Assembly: GCA_021234155.1 (NCBI GenBank)
Contig: JAJEKV010000077.1
Span: 1,188,627-1,252,626 of the forward strand
Direction of reading: 5' to 3'
Source: Isoetes taiwanensis
Lineage: Eukaryota; Streptophyta; Lycopodiopsida; Isoetales; Isoetaceae
DNA: 64,000 bases
The notes beneath the pieces are model-generated. The model made no database searches. It was not told where the DNA came from and saw only the letters and a list, made by a program, of their open reading frames with translations. The translations under genes were made by a program, and so were the position numbers. This document shows positions 1-13,520 of this stretch, piece after piece; position 1 is the first letter of the stretch; every line of letters begins with the position of its first letter.

Positions 1-3000
1 CAAGTTTATAATAAGGCTTCTTGAATTATTGACTTAATGAGAATGATTTATTAATTGATTCACTGAAGAACTTATACCAAGATTAGATAAAATATCAAAG
101 AGGACCAACCTCCCAACCATGAGACAAAGCACACTGCCTGGAGAAAGTGCTGGACACAACAAGGAGGAAGGCTGAATACTAAACCTGGGAGATTCATTGG
201 CTTGAAATGACGCCCAAATGTTTTGTAGGAGGAGTTAGAAATGAGAAGCCAAGAGGAGTCCAAGAAGGTGGGTTGTAGGACCAATGGAACCTTAATGACG
301 TGACTATATTGTGCTATGATTTTTAAATTGAAATCACAATCTCACGCAGATCACTAATCTGTTAAAAAGTCATGAAGAAGATGATGAAGAAGGTGGTGAC
401 AAGTCACCGTCTGTTGATAGTGAAGAGTGGAAGATAACTCAAGCACTTCCTCGAAAGGTATGCGAAAGGCAAGGTGATGACGATGGCATAAAATGAACAT
501 GAGGACGCCCTGTGATCCTTCCCCTACTACCTCACACTTTTGCACATAACTCAGCCTTAGAAAAGATCAGAATTTTGATGGAATATGAAGATTCTATCTT
601 CAAATTGAGAATACTGTATACCAATTACAGACTTACTTCAATTTTTGTTAAATATTTTATCCTCCAAATTAGAGTTTCTCTTAAAAACATACTTTAAGAA
701 TATCTTTTGCTAAGAAAAGTGACACTTTAAAACACACCTTCAAGTAAAAAAAATTTAGTCATTTCAAATGTTTAGAATTTATGCATCTTTTTTTTTTTTA
801 ATTCATTTTACCCCTTTTCGAAAAGGGAATCTTTATGAATATCTTTTGCTCTCGCCAATGATTTGCCCCTGGCTGACACAGAATCTTGTTTCGTTTGTTT
901 CTTAGTTCACCGCCTTTCAGCCGCTTTGGCTCACCTCCTTTCTACTTAGATCTTTAACCGAATTGAGTGCTACATACTATGAAACGAAAGGGATTCCGGA
1001 ATAGTGATCATGCATTTCAAATTAACCTTGATGGAAAAACCCCATAAGTTAAAAATGAAAGGGCCTCTAATAAGGTGGGTAAAAGATTTAGCGTAATGAA
1101 GGCTCACTCTAAGGAGTCATCGCGCTGTAAGTTGCACCTCATTCTACAAGTGCTGTATAGCTGTAGGTGAAAGCACCGTGTCAAGAATCTTTCAAATTGG
1201 CCTTCCAAAGTACCATGACCAGCGTCCATGCTTTCTCATTTCTACTCCAGACCTGATGTTTATTCATCTCGCCTTTGTATGTACTTTGGTCTCAATGAGT
1301 TTGTTTTCCCGTAAAGTAGAAAAAAAATTCATATTATAAGACACAATCAATAAAATGTGAAACTAATAACATTTTTAGAGGAAAGTTGTACAATGATCTA
1401 AACTCTTCTTAAATAAGGTTTGATATTGTCAAAACGACGCTCAACCCGCAAATGATTGAACTAGATGAATCTAAGCTAAAAGTTTCATATTTCGAGAATA
1501 AGCCTTTACTTGAACCCTCCACCTGCGGTTCCTAGCACGGGATGATGGATGTTAGAAATATTTAATTTGCTGACCAACCTAATTGCCTCTCAATTTTCAC
1601 TTAAAACTATAGTATGGTCAAACAAACCATAGTATGGCCGTAAACTCTGTTGTTTTCTTTCCTTTAGAAACTTCTCGAGGCTACAACAAATCAAATTGGA
1701 CATACTTCACCCTAAAACTTAAAAAAAATTATTCTATTCTATTCTATTCTTTCAACATAAGAATTTGTGTTATCTGCTAATCCAATTCAAAAAGATGAGA
1801 TCATGTATTTAAATATCCTTTTTAACTTAGTTCAGTTTTGCAGCCAATAAAATTACAATTTTTTTTATTTGTGCCTACAATCACTGTCATTATGGACCCA
1901 CTCTCCGATCGACTGTAGATACACCCCATCTCAATTGCAGAATCAAAAGAGTTATGGCCATATGTTATCTCGCCATAAACTCCAAGTTACCAAAGACTAT
2001 ATATACAAATTCTTAGATGGTATTGCAAAATCCAAATGACACCAATGGTGTCCATAAGTTAGCTCTCCGATCTCCGACCATGGCCATGCAAAACGTAATA
2101 ATCTCAATTTATTTGCTTTTGAGATCCAGCCGTCCATGTTCTTCCTCTTACCGCGATCCATGGTCGAGCTCCTCCTGCTGGTAATCGCAGGATGTCAGAT
2201 TGTGTCGGTCCTCCATATCCTCTCGCTTTCAAATCCTCCTCGCCACTTAAAACTCCGAACTACCAATGGATTTAAAAAACGTATCAACAAAACATGTATG
2301 AAAACTTCTAACTTTCTCTCACCTCCTCCAATCATCAACGATCCAACTAGCAGTCATGAAGTGATTGATTCTTGGCCAGCCTGGGAAAGAATGGAGAAAA
2401 TTTTCGGCATGTTTTGCATTTGCGCAGCGTGCCATAAACCTCACCGGAATGGTTTTCCTTTAATTAGAGCGACTGCTTTATAAGAGAGAGTCAAAATTGG
2501 TCATCAATTTCTGCAACACGCCACAAATAGGTAAATGGCAAACTCGCGAATAGATCCTCCGCTGATTAAAGCCTCCTCTACAAGCCGCATCAGCTTGTTA
2601 CACACAAACGATAATCAATAAATACATGAAAATGGGCAAAATGTTGCTTATTGCCGTGGCTTATTGCTATCCGTGATCTTCTAGGCCAGTGTCGCTCTTC
2701 ATGATGAATCAAACAAACCTGGCCCAACGATGACGAACAATACCACCAAGTCTGTTTTGTCGAGGCCCACTGCCCACCACAGCAGATCAAATGCTCTAAA
2801 CTCATAAAACCTGGGAAGCCCAATATGATGCGAACTCGTACTCAAGAGACAAACCTAATTGTAAATCAATGTTGGAGCACCGAATAGAATATCCGAAGTT
2901 AAGGTGGAAATGAATGATTACGTGGGCAAGAACAAGGGGCCACATAATCAAGATGGGCTATGGAAATGGCCAGCTTGCAGGGAGTTTCAGCCAGAGGGGC

Positions 3001-4209
3001 GCTAAGGATTGAGCAGGGATGAAGATTTTAGAGAAGGAATCCAAGTGATAATCACGTAAAAGGCTTTTTGATTTTGAATGAATTTCTCAATGCAAGTTTA
3101 AATCTAACTGGGTCGGTTTTGGTGCAATTGGATCGAGAAGAAGCAGCCCATCGGGGAGGCTTCACTTTATCATAGTTTGTTAAAGCAAAAGATCAAGCCA
3201 GAATCGTTATCGCCGGGGTTAATAACATAGGTCATCGCCAGTCAGAAAGGTGATGTTGTTTCAAAGAATACGTAAGGTGTAAGTATTACAATAGATTGCT
3301 ATGTAAAAAATTATAGCCATGAAGTGATATATATAATGCAGCCTTAAGTTTTATTTTTATTTTGTTCCTCAATATTTCCACGCAATCTAGCTTCATAGGC
3401 TTGTTGCCTTCTTCGAGACTACGTCAGAACCGTCGAGAGGCGCAGTGTTTTCCGGTACGGCACGAGGCCGGTGAATAGCCCGCAAGGTGGATGACATTGA
3501 TCCGCATTCACGATATAAGAAGCGATGCCCACTCTATGATTCTCAAAATTTCTGCCCAATTGGCTCATTGCTCACTTCGCTTGATGTCATTCGATTGCTC
3601 CCAAGCAAGTCTATTCCTGCATTCACTTAGATTCCGCCATACTATCTGCCCCATTGGGGTTATTAAAAAGAGATATGGAAACCCTTCCGACTTCCTTGAA
3701 ACCCGAAGGGTTTCCACACACACTATTTTTTTTTGTCAACATATCCACCACTAATTAATAGTAATTAATGCTTAGAATTAAATTTCTACTATTTCAATAA
3801 GGGCTTTTTCTAAAAAGATTTTTTTTGTTCTGCCTCCGCTACTTTTCTTTTGCATTTGGCGATTGAGGAAGTGTCATGCACGATCCAAAGAAGCCTTTTA
3901 GAGCAATCGGGTCAAAAACCTCTTCCTGAGTTCGCCTTCAATTCGGCTTCATTTTTTTGGCTTTTTTAACTGACCGAAGCTCTCCATTTCGCGGTGGAAA
4001 CTAAAAACTGTAAAAACCGTGAGTTGTCATTCGAGTCATGATCCGGATAAGTGCAAGAAAGCAACTTGGATTAATAATCTGGGTTTTACTGGGATGGCTT
4101 CAAAGAAGTCATTATACGCAATAACCAAACAGTAAAAATAGGTATCCTCTCCAGCCCATCACACATTGTACTCAAGAAATTCTTTGCTTGTTCACCTCCC
4201 AATAGCAGT
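1..4209. other. No recognisable gene; AT-rich intergenic sequence
   Basis: I see no protein family, RNA gene or complete transposon here. The stretch is AT-rich with short poly(A)/poly(T) runs and a small TTCTA-type microsatellite around 1735-1755. The longest open frame is 115 codons at 2136-2483 on the plus strand. It has a hydrophobic start and no motif I know, and it is probably chance. The sequence is likely old, decayed repeat DNA, but nothing proves that. Confidence 0.5.
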
Positions 4210-4455
4210 AGGTAAAGTATGTTAGGTGTACCACTTTGGAACCCGTAAAAGTACATACACTAGGTAGTACTCGTAATCCGGTACTTTCATTTTCTTTTCA
4301 TTAAAACTAATACAAAATCCAAAAAAAAAAAAAGTCAAGGACATGGTAATATCTAAAGTTAAGATAAAGATAATGCTATCTAGACCCAATATATATATAA
4401 CAAAGTTCTAAAACATACCTTTATATTTGAGATATTATATTGTGTACCCAGACTA
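4210..4455 (+). mobile_element. Truncated copy of a MITE (second copy at 17559-17866)
   Basis: The sequence aligns along its length with the intact MITE at 17559-17866. It shares the left end (GGTAAAGTATGTTAGGTGT compared with GGTAAAAGCATGTTAGGGTGT), the run of GGTAC-type motifs and an AT-rich centre that includes ATATATATA. Alignment stops near 4455, just after a GTACCC motif, so the right inverted repeat is missing. The lost end abuts the Cys-rich pseudogene that follows. This is a non-autonomous DNA element with no coding capacity. Confidence 0.7.
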
Positions 4456-4489
4456 AGGTCACGTAACTGAATTGGAAGCACACAGTTAC

Positions 4490-5358
4490 GTATTGCTCTC
4501 ATCCTTGTACTTCTGGAAGAGACTTAGGTACATCTCATTGTTTTAGATCAGAATTATTTTGTTAGCACTTGTGAAATTCAATACTCATTGTATTTTTTCT
4601 TATGCAGTGGCTCTTCTGATTTCCATGAGACCATGCCATTTAATATCTCTTTGACAAAGATTTTGAAGCTGAAACCAGAATTTGTGAGGAAGATAAAAGA
4701 TCGAGAGACAGTTAAGTGTGTTCATACTACATGAAATGATTACATCAAAGTTAGCAATTAACAAAATGAGGAATGATTCAGATTCATGCGATTGCACATG
4801 GAACTGTGTTGTATGTGGCCCCCGGACATGTCAGCGAGCTAAGAGTAGTACTTACATGTCTACTAGTGAGTTGTGGAGGTCTTCTAACTTGTCTAAGGCT
4901 GAAATTGGTGAATGGTACATGCCATGAATTGCCTACTGCTCCAATGTAAGAAGTGCTGCCCTTCAAAACTCCCCTGCTTATCTAAAAGAGAAGAAAGAGC
5001 AATACATGACGAGATTGAAGACATTTGATCGAAGCCCTGCCAATTCCTTAACTTTAAGAATTCCTTAGATGCTCTTTATTGTTCCATGCTTATTTTATCT
5101 CCTTTTCTAATTGAGGTTGTTGACCAAGTTGGAACGATCAGTGTACAATGCTAGATTTCAGAATTTGTAATGACGACAGGCGTACAAAGATGACCTTTGA
5201 AAATAGAATTTAGGAAATGCAAAATGCCTGCTATTGTAGAGTAAAGCAAAGTTGTAGAGGTGGAGATTGGTTGTCGCATGTTAGGTAGTGACGTAGGTTT
5301 ACGCCTTAAATGTAGACTTGTTTTCAAGATGTTGGCAATTACGAAGTGTCGACGCAAA
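4490..5358 (+). pseudogene. Decayed copy of Cys-rich transposase-like gene (family D)
   Basis: This stretch matches 24690-25590 over its whole length, including an apparent intron that ends TTTTCTTATGCAG before the second coding block. Translated pieces such as KPEFVRKIKDRET, SKLAINKMRNDS and LLLQCKKC lie in different frames and are broken by stops and indels, so it cannot make a full protein. The cysteine-rich layout resembles uncharacterised transposon-associated proteins also common in invertebrate genomes. That resemblance comes from memory and no function is assigned. The better copy at 23-25 kb supports the interpretation. Confidence 0.6.
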
Positions 5359-5740
5359 TGGGCGTATAAAGGCTATTGAGACAAGCAAATGCCCTAATAA
5401 CAAATTTTTATTCCTTCTATGAAAATATCCGTGTTGTATTTGTAACCCCTTGAAGCTAATATCGATAGAGGTTCACATAATTTGCTTCAATGACGCATTG
5501 AGCAACCTACTCGCGCCTCAAGATCAAACACACAGCAAGAGTCTGCATATTTATCCCTAAGGAAATGGTCAAGGTAGTCATCACAAACAAGGTACTTTAA
5601 GTCAATTCCCGTAAACAGAAGCACGCAAAAAAAGACTGCAGATTTGAGATTAAATCATGCATTATGGGCCTACAGAACTACTATAAAGTGCTGCCACCAC
5701 ATATCATGAACTGGTTCGAACTCCTCGAAGATGTTCTCCG
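5359..5740. other. Left flank of gypsy element A; nothing recognised
   Basis: About 380 bp separate the decayed family D copy from the left LTR of element A. I see no coding potential and no sequence matching the integrase reading frame that lies on the far side of element A at 17260. The insertion therefore cannot be closed across the element from this window alone. Confidence 0.4.
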
Positions 5741-6266
5741 TGAGGACCCCGTGGATCTAGACAGAGAGTCCGGTGGGACTATGTCACGCTGGATTTAAAA
5801 AGAAAGAGAAGAAAACAACAAATGAGAGAAGAATGATAAGCTTCCTTGATATCAATAATGATGAGCCATAAGAAGAGCTCTCGTGAATAGAGAGGAAAAT
5901 CGAAAGGAGACAAGACTCAAAAACTCATCTCAAAACTCATGTGCTAGCTCTACTCTATATATATATATAGTAAATGGCCTTGGGGGCCCCCATTATAGAC
6001 ACTGATCGATCTCTCGGCCGACTCCCAAGGAGGCCCACGTGTGGAATGTTATGTGCTTGAAGTTTAGATTAACGCCTGACGCGGGCATGCCGCTACTTGT
6101 CCGAAAGCAAGGCCTATGAGCCCGGGGCCATGTGCTTTGATCAAGGTGGGTCGCCGCTGGCCTTCTGAGCTTCGATGGCTGACCCTGTGGTCGAATGAGA
6201 TCCTGAGCTTGACTCGGTTCTGTCAGAGTGATGAATAGTCCTTGCATTTTAGCATGGTGACTAACA
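5741..6266 (-). repeat. 3' LTR of gypsy element A
   Basis: This is the left LTR copy. It matches the right copy from the GACCCCGTGGATCTA block through to the terminal ACTAACA. A purine tract on the minus strand (GGTAGAGAAG, from 6267-6276) lies directly inside the right edge, as expected for the polypurine tract before a 3' LTR. Weak similarity continues some tens of bases left of 5741, so that edge is uncertain. Confidence 0.7.
5956..5969 (-). promoter_or_regulatory. Candidate TATA box in element A LTR
   Basis: An uninterrupted TA alternation sits mid-LTR and is conserved at the matching place in the other LTR (16937-16947). It is the obvious core-promoter candidate. Because it reads the same on both strands, direction is taken from the element. 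Confidence 0.4.
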
Positions 6267-9200
6267 CTTCTCTACCAAACGATAATTTCAGAGGGAAGAA
6301 AAGGAGGAAGTGTTTCCGAGGGGCGAAGCCATCCGTCTTGCGTGATCCTCACGGAGTGAGGACGGGCACCATTATGGTATCACCAAGTAATGAGATCCCG
6401 GCGGTTTGAAGAGCGGTAGAGGAGGCTTTGGCCAGGGGCGTGATCTGCATCAATAAGAAAGCGAGCGCATTTGGCGTCTTCAAGATGGGCGGCTCACACC
6501 GTACCGACATTCCATGAGGAGACAGTCCGGAGGCCAAAGGCACGCATGACCGGCATCGATTGGTAAAGAAATGGGACGCCATTAATGGAACAAACACTTG
6601 AGGGAGCACAAAAACCCGCTTGAAGATGGACCGGGCGATCGTGAGGTGGTGGCATTCTGCAAGAAGGTGTCGCAGATCATGAAGCGCATCCACGGGCCGC
6701 TAAGCAACCACCATTAGCAATGTAGATCCACCTGTGGTGGTATCCAGAGTACCTTCTTCCCAATGTGAGCGAAATGGATCCCACCGGTGGTCCGCCGAGA
6801 TCTAAGGTGGAGTCCATCCGGCGACCATCCAAGACCTTGGTCCATAAAAAGGGAGAAGCGCTTAAATCGAAGTCGTGAATTGGGCGTGGAGGTACGCCTG
6901 TAGAAGTACAGAGAAGGTCCATGCCCAAGTGGCTGCCGAAATGGCTCGACTGACAAGATCCGGATCAAGAGCTTGACACTGCTCCATCCCAAAGTTAGAA
7001 GCAAGAGAGTTGAGAGTTGATGGTGGAGGGCTATCCATCCTGCAATAAACTGGCCTTTGCTATCCAATAGAGCTCTTAATTGATTGTATCCCATGAGGTG
7101 TCGTGACATATAATGGTATAGGAAGATCCTGGATGTCCTAGATACTTCCTTTATCTTCATGTCATTTCCGCTTGCTGTGAGAGATAAAATGATTAGCAAG
7201 CTCCGTGATGTAATTTCCGATGAAGAGTCGGGTCCCGAGCAGATCCGCAAGATATGGATTGTTATCCTACAACCCACGTACAAAGGGCCCAAAAGTCGGC
7301 GTGGCTCCATTTCGGGCGGTCTGTATCACCCAGATGAAATCATGAAGGCGTAAGCCATGGGCTGAACAATCAAGGCGGATAAAGTCCGACGACAAAGGTA
7401 TGAGATCAGCACCAAGGGCACAAAGACAACCCTTTGTCTTCACGGAGAGTTCTCGCCAACCAAGAAAATCGGCATCGCCAGGGGAAGTTTATCCAGAAAA
7501 CGACCGCCGCATGCCACTGGAAGGAAGAGGTGGCGCGAGCAACCACATAATCGGATAGCAGCGGAACCAAAGTCAAAAGGCATTCGTTAAGAATGGCGAT
7601 ACGGGCTAAGTTTGCTTTGATTTCATCACAGACTCAATAGCTTGGTCAGGAATGCAAGTTCAAGATCACGATCCGGTTGTCCCGCTTTAGCATAGCGGAT
7701 CGTCACCGCACCCGCTTCCTAGAAGTTGACCGGGAGGAGATTTTATATTGAGACGGCGCACCAACTTCCGGCCATATCCAAAGATCTTCCGCTCGCACCG
7801 GTGAAGTCGATCTGGAAGAGAGTGTGAGCCGAGAGGTCTCAGAAAGCTGAGCCAAGGCAACTTGAGCTCCCTGTGGCCGAAGGTTTTGAAACTTGAGGCG
7901 AAATTTTACAAAGTTCGGAGTACAAGGCGTGAGCTTAGCGGGTCATTCAAGGCCCTGGTACTGTGAGAGTGGCTTTCGATTCTGAGCTAAAGGCCCAATA
8001 AATTCTCGAATTTCATTGAGCCGTAGGAAACACATCCGCAAGTCACGATTTGATCTGTAGCACTTTGAGATCCTACGAGCCTCGTAAGAGAGCTTCGTGT
8101 TTGTCTTGAAGTTTGCCTCAAAGTTGCAACTTGGGCAGCTGGCAATGAAGCAACCCGGGTACCGTGACGAGTTTCTTAGTGCCCGCCAGCGAACTCGCCT
8201 ATAAGAGCGCCTTTGGATTCTTTAGAACTTTATAAACAGCCTTACATCCTCATTGAGCATCGATACAACAACCGCACGAGGGTGTTGTGGTGGTGGAGCC
8301 GGGCCGCTCTGTTTGTGATAAGCCGGGAAGATGGTGTGAACCTGGATGGTGTAGCGGAGGAGGAGAAAGGATACAAAAGTGATTGGATGACTGTGGGAAG
8401 ATTTTGCATGGAAGCGCTACTTTGGTGAGTTGGTGGAAGGAGCATCATGAATTATGAGAATTTTGTAGTGGAGGAAGTATCGACTATGAGGCTTGAAAGT
8501 GGCTTCCTTACATAAACCGGGAATGAAGGCAATCAAGGCGGTCCATTTCTTTGAGAAAGACGATAACATCAAGCCAAATACAATCTTATGTGGTTGAGCG
8601 GCAGCAGCAGATGACCGCCAGTTATAGAATATTGATATGGGTGCCCTGATAGAATACCCATGAACTTGCGCCACGTAAATTTAACAAAGGCTCGTGGAGG
8701 CTTGGTCGATATTGGTCGACGAAGTGCAGACATTGCATGATAGCGGTGCACCAAACTCAGCGGACATCGATCCCGTATGGCGTACTCATGATACATAAGG
8801 TGTGTGAATATGAAATACCCTGAAATCAAATATGAGGCTGGGCGAATGGTGCTGACCACAGTGTAGCCTTGCGTCAAGACTGATATTGGGCATGGCGAAC
8901 CCGCTAATCGGGTCGTGATTTGGTTTTCCAAGTTCCACGGAGAGAATTCGTGCTTGTGTCGCTCAAATACTTTTATTTGAGCCAACAAGGGTTTACCGAA
9001 AGTAAGGCCAAGAAAGATATGTATGCAAAAGAGCCAGATCCTGTATGTGAGGCTGAAGTGAAAATCTTAAGCCATGGTAACGATTTAAACGAAGAGTGAT
9101 TCAAAGAAGAGAATGGCATTTAAGGTACTGAGGACAAAGGCGAAGGAACGGTGTTTGTTTTAGGCGACAACCCGGAGGCGAAGAGGTAGGAAGAGGTGGC

Positions 9201-10010
9201 GTGAACTGAGCCGCTGATGGTGCTGTGCCTAAAGATGCCAAGTGTATTGAGAGGCAAAAATTTGGCTAAGTCCCAAAAACGGCGAGAAGAATGAACCAAG
9301 AGGATGAGATGTGAAAGAAGGATCGAGTGAGGGCAAAGGACACACATTAATGTCTTCACCATGAGAAGAAGGAATTACCAATGCGTAACTGAAGTATATC
9401 ATTAAGGAATGTGTCAAGGTACCATGGCTAGATATGCTATGAGTGACTACTCCTGAAACAAATGCATTGCAAACACGCTGGCGATTTGTGATTGGTCCAC
9501 GCCGATAAGAGCCCTACTACAGTAAGACTTGCAACCGAGTAACGAAGGCATCCGATGGCGCCGCGATGGTCAGCTGGCCGGTTTTGAACTATAATCAGAC
9601 TACGCCCACTTAACCGCCGTGAGTGGATTACCCGTAAGATGAATTGTCTCGATCTTCGCGCCTGCCACAACCGCGTATTCGAATGGCCGGTGGTGTCTTG
9701 GGATGGCTGAACATCAGGCAGAATAGCAGGATGGAGGTGGTTCTGCACTCGCGCTGGGATCTTGAGCAGAACCTCTACCATCTCCTCCGCATCACCTCTG
9801 CTCGAACCCGGGTAGAGGGTTTTCCCTCTTAGGACTTAGTAGATAGGGCTAAGGCAGTTTTGTATATAGAGGCGGTGCCATAGGCGGAAATATTTGAAGT
9901 TGCGCCACATTTTGTAAAATCTCCCACTATAATAGAATATGTAGCCTTTCTAGTCACTTTATTGGTGTTTGCTTCTTAGGCCCGTATGTTTGTTGATGTT
10001 AGCTTTACGT
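6267..10010 (-). other. Long 3' internal region of element A, no recognised domain
   Basis: About 3.7 kb lies between the end of integrase and the 3' LTR. Several open frames exist on the minus strand, such as 198 codons at 6714-7310 and 139 codons at 8569-8988. None shows a family motif I recognise, and they alternate frames as decayed coding sequence would. Some plant Tat-lineage elements carry extra sequence here. I do not claim an envelope-like or other product. Confidence 0.4.
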
Positions 10011-11330
10011 GTGATGAAATGTTTGAGGCGAAAGCCATTAACAATGTAGGTAATGGAGTGCCATCTAACTCTGCCGGTTGGAAAGCGGCAGTCCTAGCTC
10101 CGCGAACAATTTGATAGGGGCCAAGCCAACGAAACTTGAGTTTACAGGAAAATTTTTGTACACAGGATCATAAAGAAGAACCAAAAAAGCCTTCTTTGAA
10201 TGTTTTTGTCTTGGGCGTTTGTCATGTAAAAAGATTTTTTGTTGTTGTCCATGAAGAACACGAATATAAGTATCCCGCTTTAAGTTCATCCAACTGTTCT
10301 AATTGATAGACCCTCTCTTTGAGTCTTGTGGTGGATTATGAAGCGTTAGCCGAAAACCCGAGTGTTGAAGGATGTATTCAAAGCGGTATGAGCTTCACGA
10401 CCATAAACCAATTTAAAGGAGGTGTGACCCTATGAGCAATCTTCAAACGATATTGTAGGCCCAAAAAAACGAGGGAGTTTCGGTACTGTAACTGTCTGAA
10501 GCGTCACAAATTTTCTCTGAGAATGGTGACGGAGTTTTTGTTGGTGCTTTCTGCCAAACCATTACCTTGAGGATAGTAAGGTTGTACTCTTGTGATGATG
10601 TATCGGAGATAATCAGCCGCCTCCTTGATAGTATGATTGATGAAATGAACACCACGGTCGACCTTTCAGGTGGGGCAGCCCGAATCGTGATAATTTGTTG
10701 ATAGGAGACCCTAGTGCGTACTTCTTTGCGGTATTATGCGGAGGAAGTGCACAGGCTTATGCATTTGGTGGCGTGGTCGTTGAGAACCCGAATGCTTAGC
10801 GGGCATGGGTGTGCAGCGGGAGGATCTATAGGTCCCCACAGAAAGTCCATTCCCATTTCTTTGAAGGGAAGTGGCGTGGCTGACCCGGCGATCAAGGGAA
10901 GCGTCCGCAGACGTTAAAGTCCACCGTGACAAGCGCGTCCTGCGATGTGGCGTGAAGCGTGAAGCATCTTGGAAGAAGCGTGTGCCAATAATACCCGGCC
11001 AGAGAAAAGGATTTTGCGTCTTGAGTGGTATCACCATGAAAATGACCACCACCTAGCCATGATGACTTCGAACAATATCACGGAACCATGAGGTAGAACC
11101 GCAGTACGTCGAGAAAGGATGGTGTCACTTACCATACTGGCGAGATCACGCAGCCATAGTGTAGTCACGGACCTCTTGAGAAATTGATGGCTGGGACGGG
11201 ACGTAGCGGTGAGAGCGTCTGGCACCATCGGTGGAAAGGGCACCGTGAGGAGGCGAAAGTCATGGAACCAATGTGGAACCAATGCGGAAGTGACTAAAAA
11301 GAGCCGAGCATCGGGAAAGCGCACGGACTC
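10011..11330 (-). pseudogene. Integrase region of gypsy element A, broken
   Basis: On the minus strand the central integrase pattern can be followed in pieces. A segment near 10800-10880 reads MGMDFLWGPIDPP, equivalent to the WGIDFVGPI block holding the first catalytic aspartate. Further on is a C-terminal block near 10065-10250 with DKRPRQKHSKKAF, a tyrosine-rich LLYDPVYKNFP stretch and a KFRWLGPY-type motif, typical of the integrase C-terminal domain before host-DNA binding. These lie in different frames with stops between, so no active enzyme is encoded. In the living element it would join cDNA to the genome in the nucleus. Confidence 0.7.
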
Positions 11331-11520
11331 GGTTGAGGATCATCCGTGGTGGATGCGTGAAAGATAATCCGAATCGACATGATTTGATTTACCCGGCTTT
11401 ATGAAGCGATTTCAAAAGGAGCAAATTCTTGGAGAAGAAGGACAACGAACAATGCGCCCGTGGCAACTGTTGATCAAATAGAGGAGTGCTTGGTGGTCCA
11501 CAAAAGAACTTGATTTGGCC

Positions 11521-12480
11521 TTAAAAGGTAATGGCCGGGCGTTGGACCTGAGAGAAAATGAGACAAAGCTTCATCTTCCGTGGCGAGAATAGTTGCGCCA
11601 ATGCCAGAATTGAGTTTTCACCGGGATTTGGACTGTCGCGGTCGCGCATCATATTCTTGAGAAAAAACAGCTCAATAGCAAACGCAGTGACATCGACATG
11701 AGCGATGAAAGGCTTGTCCCATTGAGGAGGAACAAGAACGGTGCACGGTGACAAAAAGCATTTGTTTGGAAAGCGACATCCAGCACAGGAATTCAAGCCT
11801 GTAGATCGTCCCGTGGAGTTTATGAATGGGATCCGCAATGGTACGCTAGTCCGGTATGAAGGTGGAGTAATAATTGACCTTACCGGGGAAAGAGCGTGTC
11901 TCCTTGATATTATTTGGTGCTTGAGCCTTGAGCACACAACCGATTTTAGCTGATATGTGGTGATACCACCTTTCGCGACAACATGGCTAACGAGGAACAC
12001 CGGAGGTGACTAAAAGGTGCATTTCTGGATTGAGACTAATCTTGGGACTCATCACATTCACGGAAGACGCGGTTCCAATTTATCCAAATGGTCAGCCATG
12101 GAACTGTAGGCAGAGAAGTCATCTTAAAAAAATTTGCAAGAAGGGGATTTTCCTTCATGAAATCATGAAAAGCGGGAGCATGATGCGTTGAAAGCATTTG
12201 ATGGAGTTTGATAATCAAAAAGGAACCACCTTGTAGGCAAAAGAGTACTTCGGGGGTGGTGAAAGTGGTCTTGAGTTGATCAGATTCTTTGATTGAGATC
12301 TGGTTGTAGCGGAAAACCATCCATGAAGGAGTACATCTCATGTCCGCCCACCTCTTCGAACACAGTGCGTGAAGGAAGTGGAAAATGATCCTTTCCGTGT
12401 AGCCCGATTGAGTTTAGATAGTCCACACAGACCGGATCTTACCATTGTGTTTTAAGGGCAATGACGATGGGGGCTCACCC
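11521..12480 (-). pseudogene. Reverse transcriptase/RNase H of gypsy element A, broken
   Basis: Minus-strand fragments follow Ty3/gypsy order. The 12036-12341 frame contains FRYNQISIKESDQLKTTF, matching the SGYNQI..D..KTAF block of gypsy RT. A later piece has the WINWNRVFREC spacing seen after the catalytic YxDD region. The 11521-12000 frame contains PFIAHVDVTAFAIE, matching the KPFIVHTDASAYAIG start of RNase H. The catalytic YxDD itself is not intact. The domains sit between integrase to the left and protease/gag to the right, as expected for a minus-strand element. Confidence 0.75.
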
Positions 12481-13039
12481 ATTGAGAATGTTTGACCTCA
12501 TAGATCAAACACAAGCAGGGGGTTTGTCAATTTCCGCCTTAGCCCAGCGATCCACGGTAGTAGGGTTGGCCTTAAATACCGTTGCTAATCGGTCGTTGCA
12601 TGATTTGGTAGGAATGGTGAGTTCCCCAAGCTTTTGTTGATTCCCGAAGATCTTTGTAACTCCAAAGTGAAAATGTGTTTGAATTTTTTGAACGACTTAG
12701 CGGCCACAGTACGATAAGGGCGAGGAAGATTTGCGTGTCTTGGACGGTTGATTATTCTTAGAGCGTCCACAATCTCGACCCCCGGGTCGAATATGGGGTA
12801 TTGCCGATTATCCTGGACAATGTGTGGAGGTTGGAGCATAACGGATCGGCACTGCGTGGTGAAAAGAGGGGTTGCTGGTTTCATCGGCAATGAGGTTACT
12901 TCATGATGGCCGATGGTACATCAGCAGGGGAGTTCACGGGAGGTTGACATCGAAAAGTGATCAGCAGCGTTGGATTCGATTGCAAAAGGAGCCAGGGGGG
13001 GTCAAAGCAAAACAGCCCTGACTGGTCACGATCAAGAGT

Positions 13040-13520
13040 CATTTCTCCCCTTAAGGATGTCGGCATATTCGGGGTGGGATGGCGGAACTTCGCGGTGGAG
13101 CACAGACAGTAAATATTACGGCTTCTTGATCTGTGTCTAAGAGAGGGTTCCGCATTGTCAACGAGAAATGATGATCCTTTGTTTGCAAGTCCATGGTGGC
13201 ATTTAGATGACCATCGGTGATGACTAGCGGTCCGTGGCGGTAATGGATACTCTTTGCTGGCGGGAGAAAAGGTCTGCAGACCAACATTTCATATAGTCAC
13301 CGGATCTTCGCCCGACTTTCCAAACTCCAAATTCCATGGGGAAGCGGAGATCACCGATGTTGATGTGAAGAAGTGTGTGCCTTGAGGTGGCGTGATATGG
13401 CCATTAGCCAACTTGATGTCATATAGGGGCGCGAAAGAGTTGTGTGATGCCCATTTGTTTTGCGAGTTTATCCGTGATGAGATTGACTTGCGCTACCTCC
13501 ATCTATTTGAACATGGTTGA
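13040..13520 (-). pseudogene. Aspartic protease region of gypsy element A
   Basis: Near 13491-13507 the minus strand encodes IDGGSA, the active-site signature of retroelement aspartic proteases in the DGGS form, followed by a VNLITDKLAKQMGI-like helix region. Sequence on to 13051 continues in another frame with PLVITDGHLNATMDL. The position between gag and RT is right for protease. Frame breaks mean it is non-functional. The family call rests on the motif and its order. Confidence 0.6.

Noticed and set aside
2136-2483. 115-codon ORF as a gene
   Set aside because: No motif, neighbours or copies support it; length is within chance expectation for 64 kb.
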